Shown here piece after piece: positions 52,891 through 63,924 of a DNA stretch of 64,000 bases. Location: the NCBI GenBank assembly GCA_027704905.1, contig CM051004.1, positions 4,014,628 through 4,078,627 on the forward strand, given 5' to 3'. The notes beneath the pieces were generated by a model, which saw only the letters and a program-made list of their open reading frames with translations, was not told the DNA's origin and ran no database searches. A program made the translations under genes and the position numbers. This DNA is from Muraenolepis orangiensis. Taxonomy: Eukaryota > Chordata > Actinopteri > Gadiformes > Muraenolepididae. Every line of letters starts with the position of its first letter. Position 1 is the first letter of the stretch.

Positions 52891-55800
52891 ATGGAGGTGG
52901 ACGGGAGCGTTCTGGAGGGTGTAAGTATAGAACTAACTAATTAATGATAATAAACTTATACATACACATTATCAACACATTATAGTCGACATATTATTGT
53001 ACAGAAACCCATTTTAATATCGAAACCCATTTCCAGGGTGGTCAGATTCTCCGAGTCTCCGCGGCGCTGAGCTGCATCACTGGAACCGCAATCAAGATCA
53101 GCAAGATCCGCTCTGGGAGAACCACCCCGGGGTTAAGGTAAACTCAACTAGAACCCGAGTTAGGACCAGTTAACCCTGAACCCAGGATTGAGGTAACCTG
53201 GTTAACCCTAGTTAGGACGAGTTAACACTGAACCCAGATTGAGGTAACCTGGTTAACCCTAGTTAGGACGAGTTAACCCTGAACCCAGGATTGAGGTAAC
53301 CTGGTTAACCCTAGTTAGGATGAGCTAACCCTGAACCCAGGATTGAGGTAACCTGGTTAACCCTAGTTAGGACGAGTTAACCCAGGGTTGTGGTAACCTA
53401 GTTAGGACTAGCTAACCTGAACCCAGGATTGAGGTAACCTGGTTAACCCTAGTTAGGATTAATTTACCCTGAACCCAGGATTGAGGAAACATGGTTAACC
53501 CTAGTAAGGACTAGTTAACCCAGGATTGAGGTAACATGGTTAACCCTAGTTAGAATATAACGAGTTAACCCTGAACCCATGATTAAGGTAACCTGGTTAA
53601 CTCTAGTTAGGATGAGTTAGCCCTGAACCCACGATTAAGGTAACCTAGTTAACTAGTTAGGATGAGTTAGCCCTGAACACAGGATTATGGTAGCCTGTTT
53701 ACCATAGTTAACCCTAGTTAGGACTAGTTAACCCTAAACCCAGGATTAAGGTGACCTGGTTAAGTCTATTTAATGGTGGACCATAGACCGTATTAAGTGG
53801 ACCATAGACTGTATTAAGTAGACTGTATTAAGTGGACCATAGACTGTATAAAGTGGACCATAGACTGTTTTAGATGGTGATGTCTAAACAACAGTGATGA
53901 TGTTTTTCCTCTAGACCGCAGCATCTTTGTGGCTTGCAGCTGCTTCGAGACATGTGCGCTGGCAGCCTTGATGGAGCTGTGATCGGATCTACGGAGATAT
54001 CCCTGACGCCAGGGAAAATCACATCTGGGAACCGCCTGGCAGATCCAAAGACCGCTGGGTCAGTGACCCTCTAGTTCACTAAATAGACATCATGTATATG
54101 TCTATACTGGTTTCAGGAGTGTAGGGCTGCTGGTTCGGTAGACTACTAGGTAACTATACTGGTTTCAGGAGTGTGGGGTTGTTGGTTCGGTAGACTACTA
54201 GTTAACTCTGTGCTAGTTTCTAGCAGTGTAGGGCTGTTGGGTCAGTAGACTACTAGGTAACTACTAGTTTCAGGAGTGTGGGGCTGTTGGTTCGGTAGAC
54301 TACTAGGTAACTATACTGGTTTCAGGAGTGTGGGGCTGTTGGTTCGGTAGACTACTAGGTAACTACTGGTTTCAGGAGTGTGGGGCTGCTGGTTCGGTAG
54401 ACTACTAGCTAACTCTGTACTGGTTTCTAGGAGTGTGGGGCTACTTCTCCAGGCCTCTCTTCCCTGTGCGTTGTTCAGCGAAGCCTCAACCCAACTGTGT
54501 CTGAAGGGAGGAACCAATGCAGACATGGCTCCGCAGATAGACTACACCGTGAAGGTACTGCACGTTGTACTGTTTATATTTATCTGTCTTATCTATGTAT
54601 ATATATATATATATATATAGTTTATTCAAGGTTCCCATGGTCATGAAATTCCTGAAAAAGTTTGGCCGGCCTTGAAAGTTTAGAATACACAGTTTTTGGC
54701 TGTTAAAAATCCTAAAACATGACTAACGAGTTAGACATGTTGAAATAAGGTGATATACGTTCCTTATCTTCTTACAAAATCTGCTAGGGGATCATTTCCA
54801 ATTTTGAGATTCACGTCCTTGAAATTCAGTAAAATTAAATGTATGTAAGTATTTTCCTATTTCTGAGGGCTCTAGAGCCTGATAGTGAGTCTCTCCAGAG
54901 CCCGATAGTGAGGCTCTTCAGAGCCCGATAGTGAGGCTCTTCAGAGCCCCATAGTGAGGCTCTCCAGAGCCCGATAGTGAGCCTCTCCAGAGCCCGATAG
55001 TGAGGCTCTTCAGAGCCCGATAGTGAGGCTCTTCAGAGCCCGATGGTGAGGCTCTTCAGAGCCCGATGGTGAGGCTCTTCAGAGCCCGATGGTGAGGCTA
55101 AGGTTCCAAAGCCCGATAGTGCTCTTGGCTCTAAAGAAAAATAATTGGTAAAAATGTGTGGGAACTCTGAATGTTTTATTTATATATATATATATGTAAA
55201 GATGAGGTGTATGGTTTTAAAATTCTAATTCATTCATAAATCTATTTACCATTATTAGGTATTCAAACCCATCCTGGAGAAGTTCGGAATCCATTTTGAT
55301 TGTGACATCAAAATGAGGTAACTATATATGGAGAGCATTTTTAGTGATATTTCACATATTATTTCACAATAATACACTCTAATAATAATTCACATAGCAT
55401 TCACTAGTATGACAATGGAGTGCTGTGTTTCCCAGACCTTTTTCCTAGCTGTATGTGTGTATGTCAACAGGGGGTACTACCCTGCAGGGGGAGGAGAGGT
55501 GCTGGTGACGGTCAACCCAGTGAAACAATTGAGTCCCATCACCATGATGGAGCGAGGCACCATCACCAAAATCTATGGCCGGGCCTTCGTTGCTGGGGTG
55601 CTTCCCTATAAGGTAACCCTAACCTACACCCTAAACACTAACCCTATAGGGTAACACTAACCCTATAGGGTAACGCTAACCTTTAGGGTACACTTTATGC
55701 CATATAGAGTAACACTAACCCAATTGGGTAACACTAACCTTTAAGGTAACCCTATAAGCCCTATAGTTACACTAACCCTTTAGGGTACCACTAACCCTAT

Positions 55801-58670
55801 AAGGTAACACTAACCCTATAGGGTAACACTAACCTTTAAGGTAACACTATAAGCCCTATAGGGTAACAATAACCCTATAGGGTAACACTAACCTTTAAGG
55901 TAACACTATAAGCCCTATAGGGTAACAATAACCCTATAGGGTAACACTAACCCTATAGGGTAACACTAACCCTATAGGGTAACACTAACCTTTAAGGTAA
56001 CACTAACCTTTAAGGTTGCCCTATAGGGTAACAATAACCCTATAAGGTAACACTAACCCTATAGGGTAACTAACCTTTAAGGTAACACTATAAGCCCTAT
56101 AGGGTAACTCTAACCTTTAAGGTAACACTATAAGCCCTATAGAGTAACACTAACCCTATAGAGTAAAACTTACCATATAGGGTAACACTAACCGTTAAGG
56201 TAACGCTATAAGCCCTATCACACCCTATAAGCTATACGTTTGTGTTGCAGCTAGCTAAGGACATGTCGACTGTGGCGGTGCGGACGATCCGCAGAGAGAT
56301 CAAAGACCTTTACGTCAACATCACGTCTCTCCAAGAGAAGGACCAGGCCCATGGGAACGGAAACGGGTTAATGTAAATATTATTCTTATTATGTAATATG
56401 TAGTCTACCTGTAGACTCTGGGCTCTACCTGTAGGTCCTAGAACGTCGGCCTACTCTTTTCACCAGTAACTAATGTGTCCTTTTTCAGAATCATCGCAGA
56501 GTCGTCTACAGGCTGTCTGTTTGCAGGGTCAGCTCTTGGCAAGAAAGGTGAGAATATTTCAGATGTCACGCTAATCTCACATGCTATCTAGCATGCTTGT
56601 CTAACATGCTAATCTAACATGCTACCTAGCATGCTAATCTAACATGCTACCTAGCATGCTAATCTCACATGCTATCTAGAATGCTATTCAGACTGGTTAT
56701 CATGCATGCACATGTAATGTGAATGGTTAGACTTATTGTTGAGATGAGGTAGTGTAAGAACTAGATGAACCACAATGTAAACCAGTCCCCACAATGCTCC
56801 GTTGTGGGTGCTGTATTCTTATTGGCTGCCCCAGACTGCTGTGTTTTAATTAGCTGCTGAGCTGACGAGGAAGAGAACAGCAGACATTGAGCCCTTTCCC
56901 CAGGGTGGATGAGGTCGAGACGCCCCGAGTGGTTCTCCATGAACGTGGTCTAATAACAATCTTGTATCTTGTCATGTTGCCGCTGCAGGCGTCTATGTGG
57001 ACAAGGTGGCCATCGAGGCAGCTGAGATGTTGTTGAGGAACATCAGACAGAACGGATGTGTGGACGACTTTCTACAAGACCAGGTGACCCATCAAGCTAA
57101 CTGTTTAATAACATGTTCAATATCACATATTAAACATGTTCAATATCACATATTAAACATGTTCAATATCACATATTAAACATGTTCAATATCACATATT
57201 AAACATGTTCAATATCACATATTAAACATGTTTAATATCACTTGTTTAATATGTGATATTGAACATGTTTAATAAGTGATATTAAATATGTTTTATATTA
57301 AACATGTTTATCACTTATTAAACATGTTTAATGTAAAACATCTTTAATATGTTTTTATTTTGAGCATGTTTCATATGTTTAATATTAAACCTCTTTAATA
57401 TGTGATATTGAATATGTTTAATATAAAACATGTTTAATGTATTTTATTTAAAAATGTTTAATATAAAACATTTTCAACTGCCTTTCTAAACATGTTTTTT
57501 ATGTCCTTCAGTTAATCATCTTCATGGCCTTGGCCAATGGAACGTCAAGAATCCGAACTGGACCTGTCACCCTGCACACACAGACGGCTATCCACGTAGC
57601 AGAGCAGCTAACTCAGGTACACGCTAACTCGGGTACACTACATCTCTATCCACGTAGCAGAGCAGCTAACTCAGGTACACGCTAACTCGGGTACACTACA
57701 TCTCTATCCACGTAGCAGAGTAGCTAACTCAGGTACACGCTAACTCGGGTACACTACATCTCTATCCACGTAGCAGAGCAGCTAACTCAGGTACACGCTA
57801 ACTCGGGTACACTACATCTCTATCCACGTAGCAGAGCAGCTAACTCAGGTACACGCTAACTTGGGTACACTACATCTCTATCCACGTAGCAGAGCAGCTA
57901 ACTCAGGTACACGCTAACTCGGGTACACTACATCTCTATCCACGTAGCAGAGCAGCTAACTCAGGTACACGCTAACTCGGGTACACTACATCTCTATCCA
58001 CGTAGCAGAGCAGCTAACTCAGGTACACGCTAACTCGGGTACACTACATCTCTATCCACGTAGCAGAGCAGCTAACTCGGGTACACGCTAACTCAGGTAC
58101 ACTACATCTCTATCCACGTAGCACAGCAGCTAACTCAGGTACACGCTAACTCAGGTACACTACATCTCTATCCACGTAGCACAGCAGCTAACTCAGGTAC
58201 ACGCTAACTCAGGTACACTACATCTCTATCCACGTAGCACAGCAACTAACTCAGGTACACACTAACTCGGGTACACTACATCTCTATCCACGTAGCACAG
58301 CAGCTAACTCAGGTACACGCTAACTAACTGTAGACTCTGGGCTCTACCCGTATGTCTACCTGTAGACTCTGGGCTCTACCCGTAGGTCTAGCTGTAGACT
58401 CTGGGCTCTACCTGTAGGTCTAGCTGTAGACTCTGGGCTCTACCTGTAGGTCTAGCTGTAGACTCTGGGCTCTACCTGTAGGTCTAGCTGTAGAATCTGG
58501 GCTCTATTAGTAGGCCAACCTTGTGGATATAGTATATATGGTATATTCACTTACTGACATTTTCTGTTTTCCTTTTTCAGGCAAAGTTTACAGTCTCCAA
58601 GTCAGAGGATGATCAGCTCACCTATATTATTGAATGTCAAGGAGCAGGAATCTCCAACCCTTACCTGTAG
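52891..58670 (+). CDS. rtca: RNA 3'-terminal phosphate cyclase
   Basis: Converts RNA 3'-phosphate to a 2',3'-cyclic phosphate using ATP. Exons: 52891-52920, 53037-53137, 53915-54058, 54431-54554, 55259-55317, 55471-55612, 56251-56372, 56489-56547, 56989-57083, 57512-57616, 58581-58670; 356 codons with consistent phases (human 366). Visible: VDGSVLEGGGQILRVSAALS at the start, PGLRPQHLCG, LKGGTNADMAPQIDYT, the family signature RGYYPAGGGEV, KIYGRAFVAGVLPYK, STGCLFAGSALGKKG, and TGPVTLHTQTAIHVAEQ near the catalytic His region. It ends CQGAGISNPYL. Four of its exon edges are duplicated in adjacent minisatellites (at 53137, 54431, 55612 and 57616). Divergent from dbt, with start codons 1.5 kb apart. 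Confidence 0.96.
53120..53765 (+). repeat. rtca: About 50-bp repeat seeded at the rtca exon 2 donor
   Basis: About thirteen diverged units with GGATTGAGGTAACCTGG, then AGTTAGGAC.AGTTAACCCTGAA. The first unit spans the real exon end GGGTTAAG and donor GTAAAC at 53138, so each copy carries a donor-like GAGGTAACC. Confidence 0.85.
54105..54435 (+). repeat. rtca: 50-54-bp repeat of the rtca exon 4 acceptor
   Basis: Seven copies of GGTTTCAGGAGTGTGGGGCT with GGTTCGGTAGACTACTAGGT, beginning near 54109, 54161, 54213, 54265, 54318, 54368 and 54422. The last is the real acceptor (TTTCTAG at 54424-54430) and start of exon 4. Upstream copies keep TTTCAG followed by the exon's first bases. Confidence 0.92.
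54865..55100. repeat. 22-bp GCTCTTCAGAGCCCGATAGTGAG minisatellite
   Basis: About eleven copies; each contains the palindrome GCTCTTCAGAGC (or CTCTCCAGAG), a small hairpin. Confidence 0.94.
55600..56215 (+). repeat. rtca: Repeat seeded at the rtca 55471-55612 exon donor
   Basis: About 30 units of CCCTATAGGGTAACACTAA or CCCTATAAGGTAACACTAA. The real exon ends CCCTATAAG with donor GTAACC at 55613, the same string. Confidence 0.85.
56570..57500. repeat. CATGCTAATCTAACATGCTA and AACATGTTCAATATCACATATT repeats
   Basis: Two arrays: 56570-56690 (CATGCTA units) and 57105-57480 (22-bp AT-rich). The second has an inversion near 57240, so its arms can pair into a long hairpin. Exon 56989-57083 lies between them. 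Confidence 0.88.
57575..58325 (+). repeat. rtca: 58-bp array of an rtca exon end and its splice donor
   Basis: Thirteen copies with CTATCCACGTAGCA at 57588 and then every 58 bases to 58284, without a single length change. Each holds the last 29 exon bases and the donor CAGGTACACG. The first is the real exon 57512-57616. Later copies carry CACAG for CAGAG. Confidence 0.97.
58326..58515. repeat. 35-bp TGTAGACTCTGGGCTCTACC repeat
   Basis: Five copies, also present once at 56401-56445 in an earlier rtca intron. Confidence 0.9.
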
Positions 58671-59010
58671 TACCTTATCCCTGGCCCTAGCACTCTAATC
58701 CCTGACCCTAGTACTCCAAACCCTTGTACTCTAACCCTAGTTCTCTAATCCCTGACCCTAGTACTGTAATCCCTAACCCTAGTACCCTAAACCCTGACCC
58801 TAGTACTCTAATCCCCGACCCTAGTACCTTAACCCTAGTACTCTAATCCCTGACCCTAGTACTTTAAACCCTGACCCTAGTACCCTAACCCTAGTACTCT
58901 AATCCAGAACCCTAGTATTCTAAACCCTGACCCTAGTACCTAAACCCTATTGCTCCCCAGTACCTCATACTGCTGTGTTGAGTCTCAGGTCTTTGCTCCC
59001 TAATAAAGTC
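58671..59010 (+). other. rtca: rtca 3' UTR with CCCTAGTACTCTAA repeats
   Basis: About a dozen CCTGACCCTAGTACTCTAAT units (58675-58955), then AATAAA at 59002-59007 as the poly(A) signal. Confidence 0.8.
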
Positions 59011-59029
59011 ATGCATCTGATGTCAAGTG

Positions 59030-60130
59030 GTCGTATCTCACGCACACCATCGCTATAGAATACACTTACATATATTATATATAGACAGACTATAATAGAA
59101 TACATATCAAGTGGTCGTATCTCACACACACCATCGCTATAGAATACACTTAGATATATTATATATAGACAGACTATAATAGAATACATATCAAATGTAT
59201 AGACTATTATAGAATACTGTAGAGCAGACACACGCCATCGGTATAGAATACACTTGGATATTGAATATTTAGACAGACTAGAATAGAATAGATATAGAAT
59301 ATATAGACGGACTATATATTTAATATCTATTCTATTATGGACTATAATAGAAACCTGTAGAGCAGACACACCATTGCTATAGAATACACTTGGATATAGA
59401 ATGCTTAGACAGACTATAATAGATATAGGATATGTAGACTGACTATAATAGAATATATATAAAGACTAATAGAATTTTGTTGAGCGGACACCATCGGTAA
59501 AGAATACACTTGGATATTGAATATTTAGACAGACTATTATAGAATAGATATAGAATATATAGATTGACTATAATATAATATATACAGACTAATAGAATAT
59601 TGTAGAGCAGACACACATCGCTAAAGAATACACTTGGATATAGAATATGTACATATCCATCGATCACTTTATTCTTTTAATGTTAATCTTTTATTTTATT
59701 GTGTATAGTGTTAGACACAATAGTAGGATAAAGTAGGTCTACGGCCGCTACAGCAGACCGTTGGATGTTAGGAAACAAGTGAATGGTGACTGTAACCTGA
59801 AGCGGCTGGAAACTCACACCTTGGCTCCAGTGGAACAACAAGGCGGTCGGGGACAAGATGATATGCAGCAGAAACCCGATATCCGGACACCTGAGCCCCT
59901 GGCCGGCCGGTGGCCCGTGGCTGTCTTCAGAGAGGTCCTTCAGAGAGGTTCTCTAGACATGGCTGATGTTCCTGGCTCTCTGTCTTCATAGAGGTTTCAT
60001 CTGAGAGGTTCTCTAGACATTGCTAAAGTTCCTGGCTGTCTCTCTTCAGAGAGGTTCTTCAGAGAGGTTCTCTAGACATGGCTGATGTTCCTGGCTGGCT
60101 GTCTTCAGAAGGTTCCGCTCGACATGGCTG
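59030..60130. repeat. rtca-cdc14a intergenic minisatellites
   Basis: 59030-59650: CACCATCGCTATAGAATACA with GACAGACTATAATAGAATA, six diverged units. 59930-60120: TTCAGAGAGGTTCTCTAGAC units. 59750-59930 is non-repetitive without a recognisable gene. Confidence 0.85.
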
Positions 60131-60908
60131 ATGTCCCCTGGAAGGAACCAGGGGCTCCCCAGAGAGTCTGGATCTCTCTAATTGCAGGTGAGTCTTCGGG
60201 TCTGTACGCTGATCACTAGAAAACTAAGGTGATTAATGCACAACCTTGTTGCCATTTAATCCTTACTATACTGGTCTGAGGCATGACTCCTCTGGTCTGG
60301 GATGTGACTCTCCTGGTCTGGGGTGTGACCCCTCCAGCCTAACCCTAACCCTGTACCCCCAGCCTAACCCTGGACCCCCTCAAGTCTAACCCTAACCCTG
60401 GACACCCCCCCCCCCCCCCCCCCCCAACCTAAGTAAATCAGTGGTTGGTCGTCTGTCTTTATCTGTTTATTGCTGCACTTCCCCTGTTTCACCACAAGGC
60501 GACGTTCTTTGTCCTTTATTGTATATTTTATACGCCGATAGTTGTCGCAACGCATTTGCTTGACAACGATCAGATTCACAAACTCACAAACCAGACGACT
60601 TGGATTTATAGAAGAAAATAATACTTTCAATAATGAGCGTTATATGCGAATAATAATCATTATTATTCTCTGATCGTAAGCTGTTTATTTGGTAACGTGT
60701 ATTGGCGTTTTAAGGAATCTCGGCCAGGAAGCAGGAACTTTCAGTATCCTCGATACTTGGTAACTTAGTAACGAAGTTACTATTTCAATTTATCATAACT
60801 ACATTACTAGTGTATATTGTAACTATTACTAGAGTATACAGTTACTATATACTAGTTCAAACGGTCTGCTTTAAAGACGCTGGAAAGACTTTGTGATGAA
60901 GAAAAGAA
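60131..60908 (+). promoter_or_regulatory. cdc14a: Region upstream of cdc14a
   Basis: Gene-free. Includes CCTAACCCTAACCCTG repeats and a 25-bp C run (about 60401-60425), then AT-rich sequence to the start codon at 60909. No TATA or CpG island recognised. Confidence 0.45.
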
Positions 60909-63813
60909 ATGAATCTTAACGTAAAGAATCCATCGATCCTCTCAACTTTGTTTAAAATAGCAGACGATATTGATCTGATTGGAGCTTCAGGACTGATCAA
61001 AGGTAATTATATATCATAATGTATATTATAGTATTGATCTGATTGGAGCTTCAGGACTGATCACCGGTAATTATATATCATAATGTATATTATAGTATTG
61101 ATCTGATTGGAGCTTCAGGACTGATCAAAGGTAATTATATATAATATATATTATAGTATTGATCTGATCGGAACTTCAGGCCTGATCAAAGGTATTTATA
61201 TCTCGTAATGTATATTATAGTATTGATCTGGTATGAGCTTCAGGACTGATCAAAAATGCGTACAGCTGTTAAATTAAGAAAGTTATATATAGTATTAGAA
61301 ATACAACTACTGGGCTAAACTTATTTGACACCTAATCTGAAGTTAGAAGTCGTCAGTTTTAATAACTAAGAGGTGATTTATGAACATTTAACTGTGGTCA
61401 TGGCTTTCATTTGCTCATATATTATCACGTATTACAATGTATAATATTTGATTGTAATATATCACAATAAATAACACATTTTTCTATAGTAAAATATCAC
61501 AATATAAAATACATTAATATTTATTGTTTGTTGCAGATCGCTTGTACTTCGCGACTTTACGAAGTAAACCCAGAAGTACAGCCAACACGCACTACTTCTG
61601 CACCGATGAAGAATTTATCTATGAAAAGTGATTATTATTTTAATATTCATACTCATTTCTATTTAGTAATTCATCTCATGACGTTGTCAAGTGGAATAAA
61701 CCCCACATTTGATTCAGTTTTTATGCAGATTTTGGACCGCTCAACCTGGGAGTTCTCTATCGGTACTGCAGTAAACTGAACAAGAAACTCAAGGTAAATA
61801 AATAGTAGTATGTGTACTGATATGTATATAAGTGTAGTCGTATGTGTACTAGTATGTACTATTAGTGTACTAGTATGTATACTAATGTACTAGTATGCAG
61901 TGTGTTGTTTATCTAATGAAGTAGTAAACTAGGTTTCATTATGGGTTTGGTTGAGGTGCTTAGTTAGTACCTTAGTGTTGACTATCCTCGAGGGTAACCT
62001 CCTCAAACCTGAATAACAAGCTTCACTCTCCTCCTCCTCATACCTGAACAACTTGTTGTGTTGTACTGGTTGCCATAGTGACAGCATTCCTCTGACAGGG
62101 TTGGACATTGATTGGTCCTTCCATCATGCATCCATTCATACATTTAATTTTTTTCGATCGATTTCTCTTGGACAAAACGTCCATCGACCTCCTCAGAGGT
62201 TCTGTTGAGGTTCCTCAGAGGTTCTGTGAAGGTTCTGTTGAGGTTCCTTAGAGGTTCTGTGAAGGTTCTGTTGAGGTTCCTTAGAGATTTCTGTGGACAT
62301 TCAGTGGAGGTTTCGAATAGTTTCTGTGGAAGGGTTCCCACAACCACGCACCTTCAGTTCTCTACAGCTATTTTTAGGGAACTTCGACCACCGGTTTGTT
62401 CCTCCTAATTTAACCTTTAACCATCTAAATAAATGTAAATTATCCAAATGGGTTTCAGTCGTTCACGTTGACGAGGAAGCGGATCGTTCACTACACCACC
62501 TTCGACCAGAGGAAGAGAGCCAACGCTGCTGTGCTCATCGGCTGCTTCGCCGTATGTACTCAACGCTCACGTCAAATGACACCTCATCAAGCTTTGAGTC
62601 ATCACTATCGCAAATCAGAAATGTCTTATGATTTATTTTTATTTTATTTATTTACTTTATTTATACTATTTGTTTTATTATTTCTCACTTTGTATTCCTA
62701 AAGAATGTTGAGAATTTATGTTGAGGTTTAAAGGATTGTTTTGATATGGTCTGAGGTTGACCTAGGACAGAAGACCAGTAGGAGGACAAGAGGACAGAAG
62801 GACAGTAAGAGGACAGAAGGCCAGTAGGAGGACAGTAGGAGGACAGGACAGTAGTAAGACAGGAGGACAGGAGGACAGTAAGAGGACAGAAGGACAGTAG
62901 GAGGACAGTAAGAGGACAGAAGGACAGTAGGAGGACAGTAAGAGGACAGGAGGACTGTAGGATGACAGGACAGTAGGACAGTAGGAGGACAGTAAGAGGA
63001 CAGAAGGACAGTAAGAGGACAGAAGGACAATAGGAGGACAGTAAGAGGACAGAAGGACAGTAAGAGGACAGGAGGACTGTAGGATGACAGAAGGACAGTT
63101 GGAGGACAGTAGCAGGACAGAAAGACAGTAGGACCGTAGGAGGACAAGACAGTAAGAGGACAGAAGGACAGTAGGAGGACAGGACAGTAAGAGGACAGAA
63201 GGACAGTAGGAGGACAGAAGGACAGGAGGAGGACAGAACAAAAGTAGGACAGAAAGACAGTAGGACGGATGGACAGTATGACTGAAGTACAGAAGGAAAG
63301 TAGAATGGGTGGACAGTATGACTGGAGTACAGAAGGAAAGTAGGAGGACAGGACAGTAGGAGGACAGAAAGACAGAAGGACAGTAGGAGGGTAGGAGGAC
63401 AGGAGGACAGTAGGAGGACAGAAGGACAGTAGGAGGACACAAAGACGGTAGGAGGACAGAAAGCCTCTAGCGCAGGCTGGCCTCGCTGATAACGCTCTGC
63501 ACTATTGACAATTTAATGTGGTCAATTTAATGTTGACGATTTAATGTTGACAATTGAATGTTGAATATTTAATGTTGATTATTTAATGATGAATATTTAA
63601 TGTTAACTATTTAATGTTAAATATTTAATGTTGACTATTTAATGTTGAATATTTAATGTTGAATAGTTAAAGTTGAATATTTAATGTACAGTCATACACT
63701 AGGCCAAAATAAGATGTAATATTTTTGTGACAGGTGATTTATCTGAAGAAGACTCCAGAAGAAGCCTACCGAGCTCTGATCTCTGGAACAAACGCTTTCT
63801 ACCTCCCATTCAG
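60909..63813 (+). CDS. cdc14a: Dual-specificity phosphatase CDC14A (first five exons, continues beyond window)
   Basis: Exons: 60909-61002, 61537-61627, 61718-61793, 62459-62551, 63734-63813; phases agree. The product begins MNLNVKNPSILSTLFK and reaches the conserved N-terminal CDC14 domain: DRLYFATLRSKPRST, ENFYADFGPLNLGVLYRYC, KRIVHYTTFDQRKRANAAVL, IYLKKTPEEAYRAL, FYLPFR. The catalytic Cys domain lies past the window. The N-terminus is longer than human CDC14A (MAAESGELIGA); the ATG is the first in frame. CDC14A rather than B rests on synteny with rtca and sequence resemblance; a fish aa/ab duplicate cannot be decided here. Confidence 0.92.
60967..61255 (+). repeat. cdc14a: 64-bp repeat of the cdc14a exon 1 end and donor
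   Basis: Five copies with TATTGATCTG at 60968, 61032, 61096, 61157 and 61221. Each has the last exon bases (to ACTGATCAAAG), donor GGTAATTATATATC, and a TATATTATAG before the next copy. Copy 5 lost its donor (ATCAAAAATG). Confidence 0.95.
62185..62300. repeat. TTCTGTTGAGGTTCCTTAGAGG repeat
   Basis: Four units in cdc14a intron 3. Confidence 0.85.
62765..63690. repeat. GGACAGTAGGAGGACAGAA and TTTAATGTTGAATA minisatellites
   Basis: 62765-63455: purine-rich units of 10-25 bp (AGGACAGTAGGAGGACAGTA). 63505-63690: 14-bp TTTAATGTTGAATA units. Both in cdc14a intron 4; the 251-codon antisense Ser/Leu-rich frame is an artefact. Confidence 0.95.
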
Positions 63814-63924
63814 GTGACTGACACTAACCCTGACCCAAATGATATAACCCTAACCCTACTAACCCTACTAACCCTACCCCTATTATAACCCTACCCATAT
63901 AACCCTAACCATATTACCCTAACC

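Noticed and set aside
57575..58325. CRISPR-like regular array
   Set aside because: Copies are contiguous with no unique spacers, and the locus is a fish gene intron.
60481..60515. CCACAAGGCGACG near cdc14a as a CTCF or promoter-module site
   Set aside because: Several mismatches to the core and no GAAGAAG partner.
62685..63442. 226-251-codon Ser/Leu/Pro-rich antisense frames
   Set aside because: Purine-rich satellite in a cdc14a intron.
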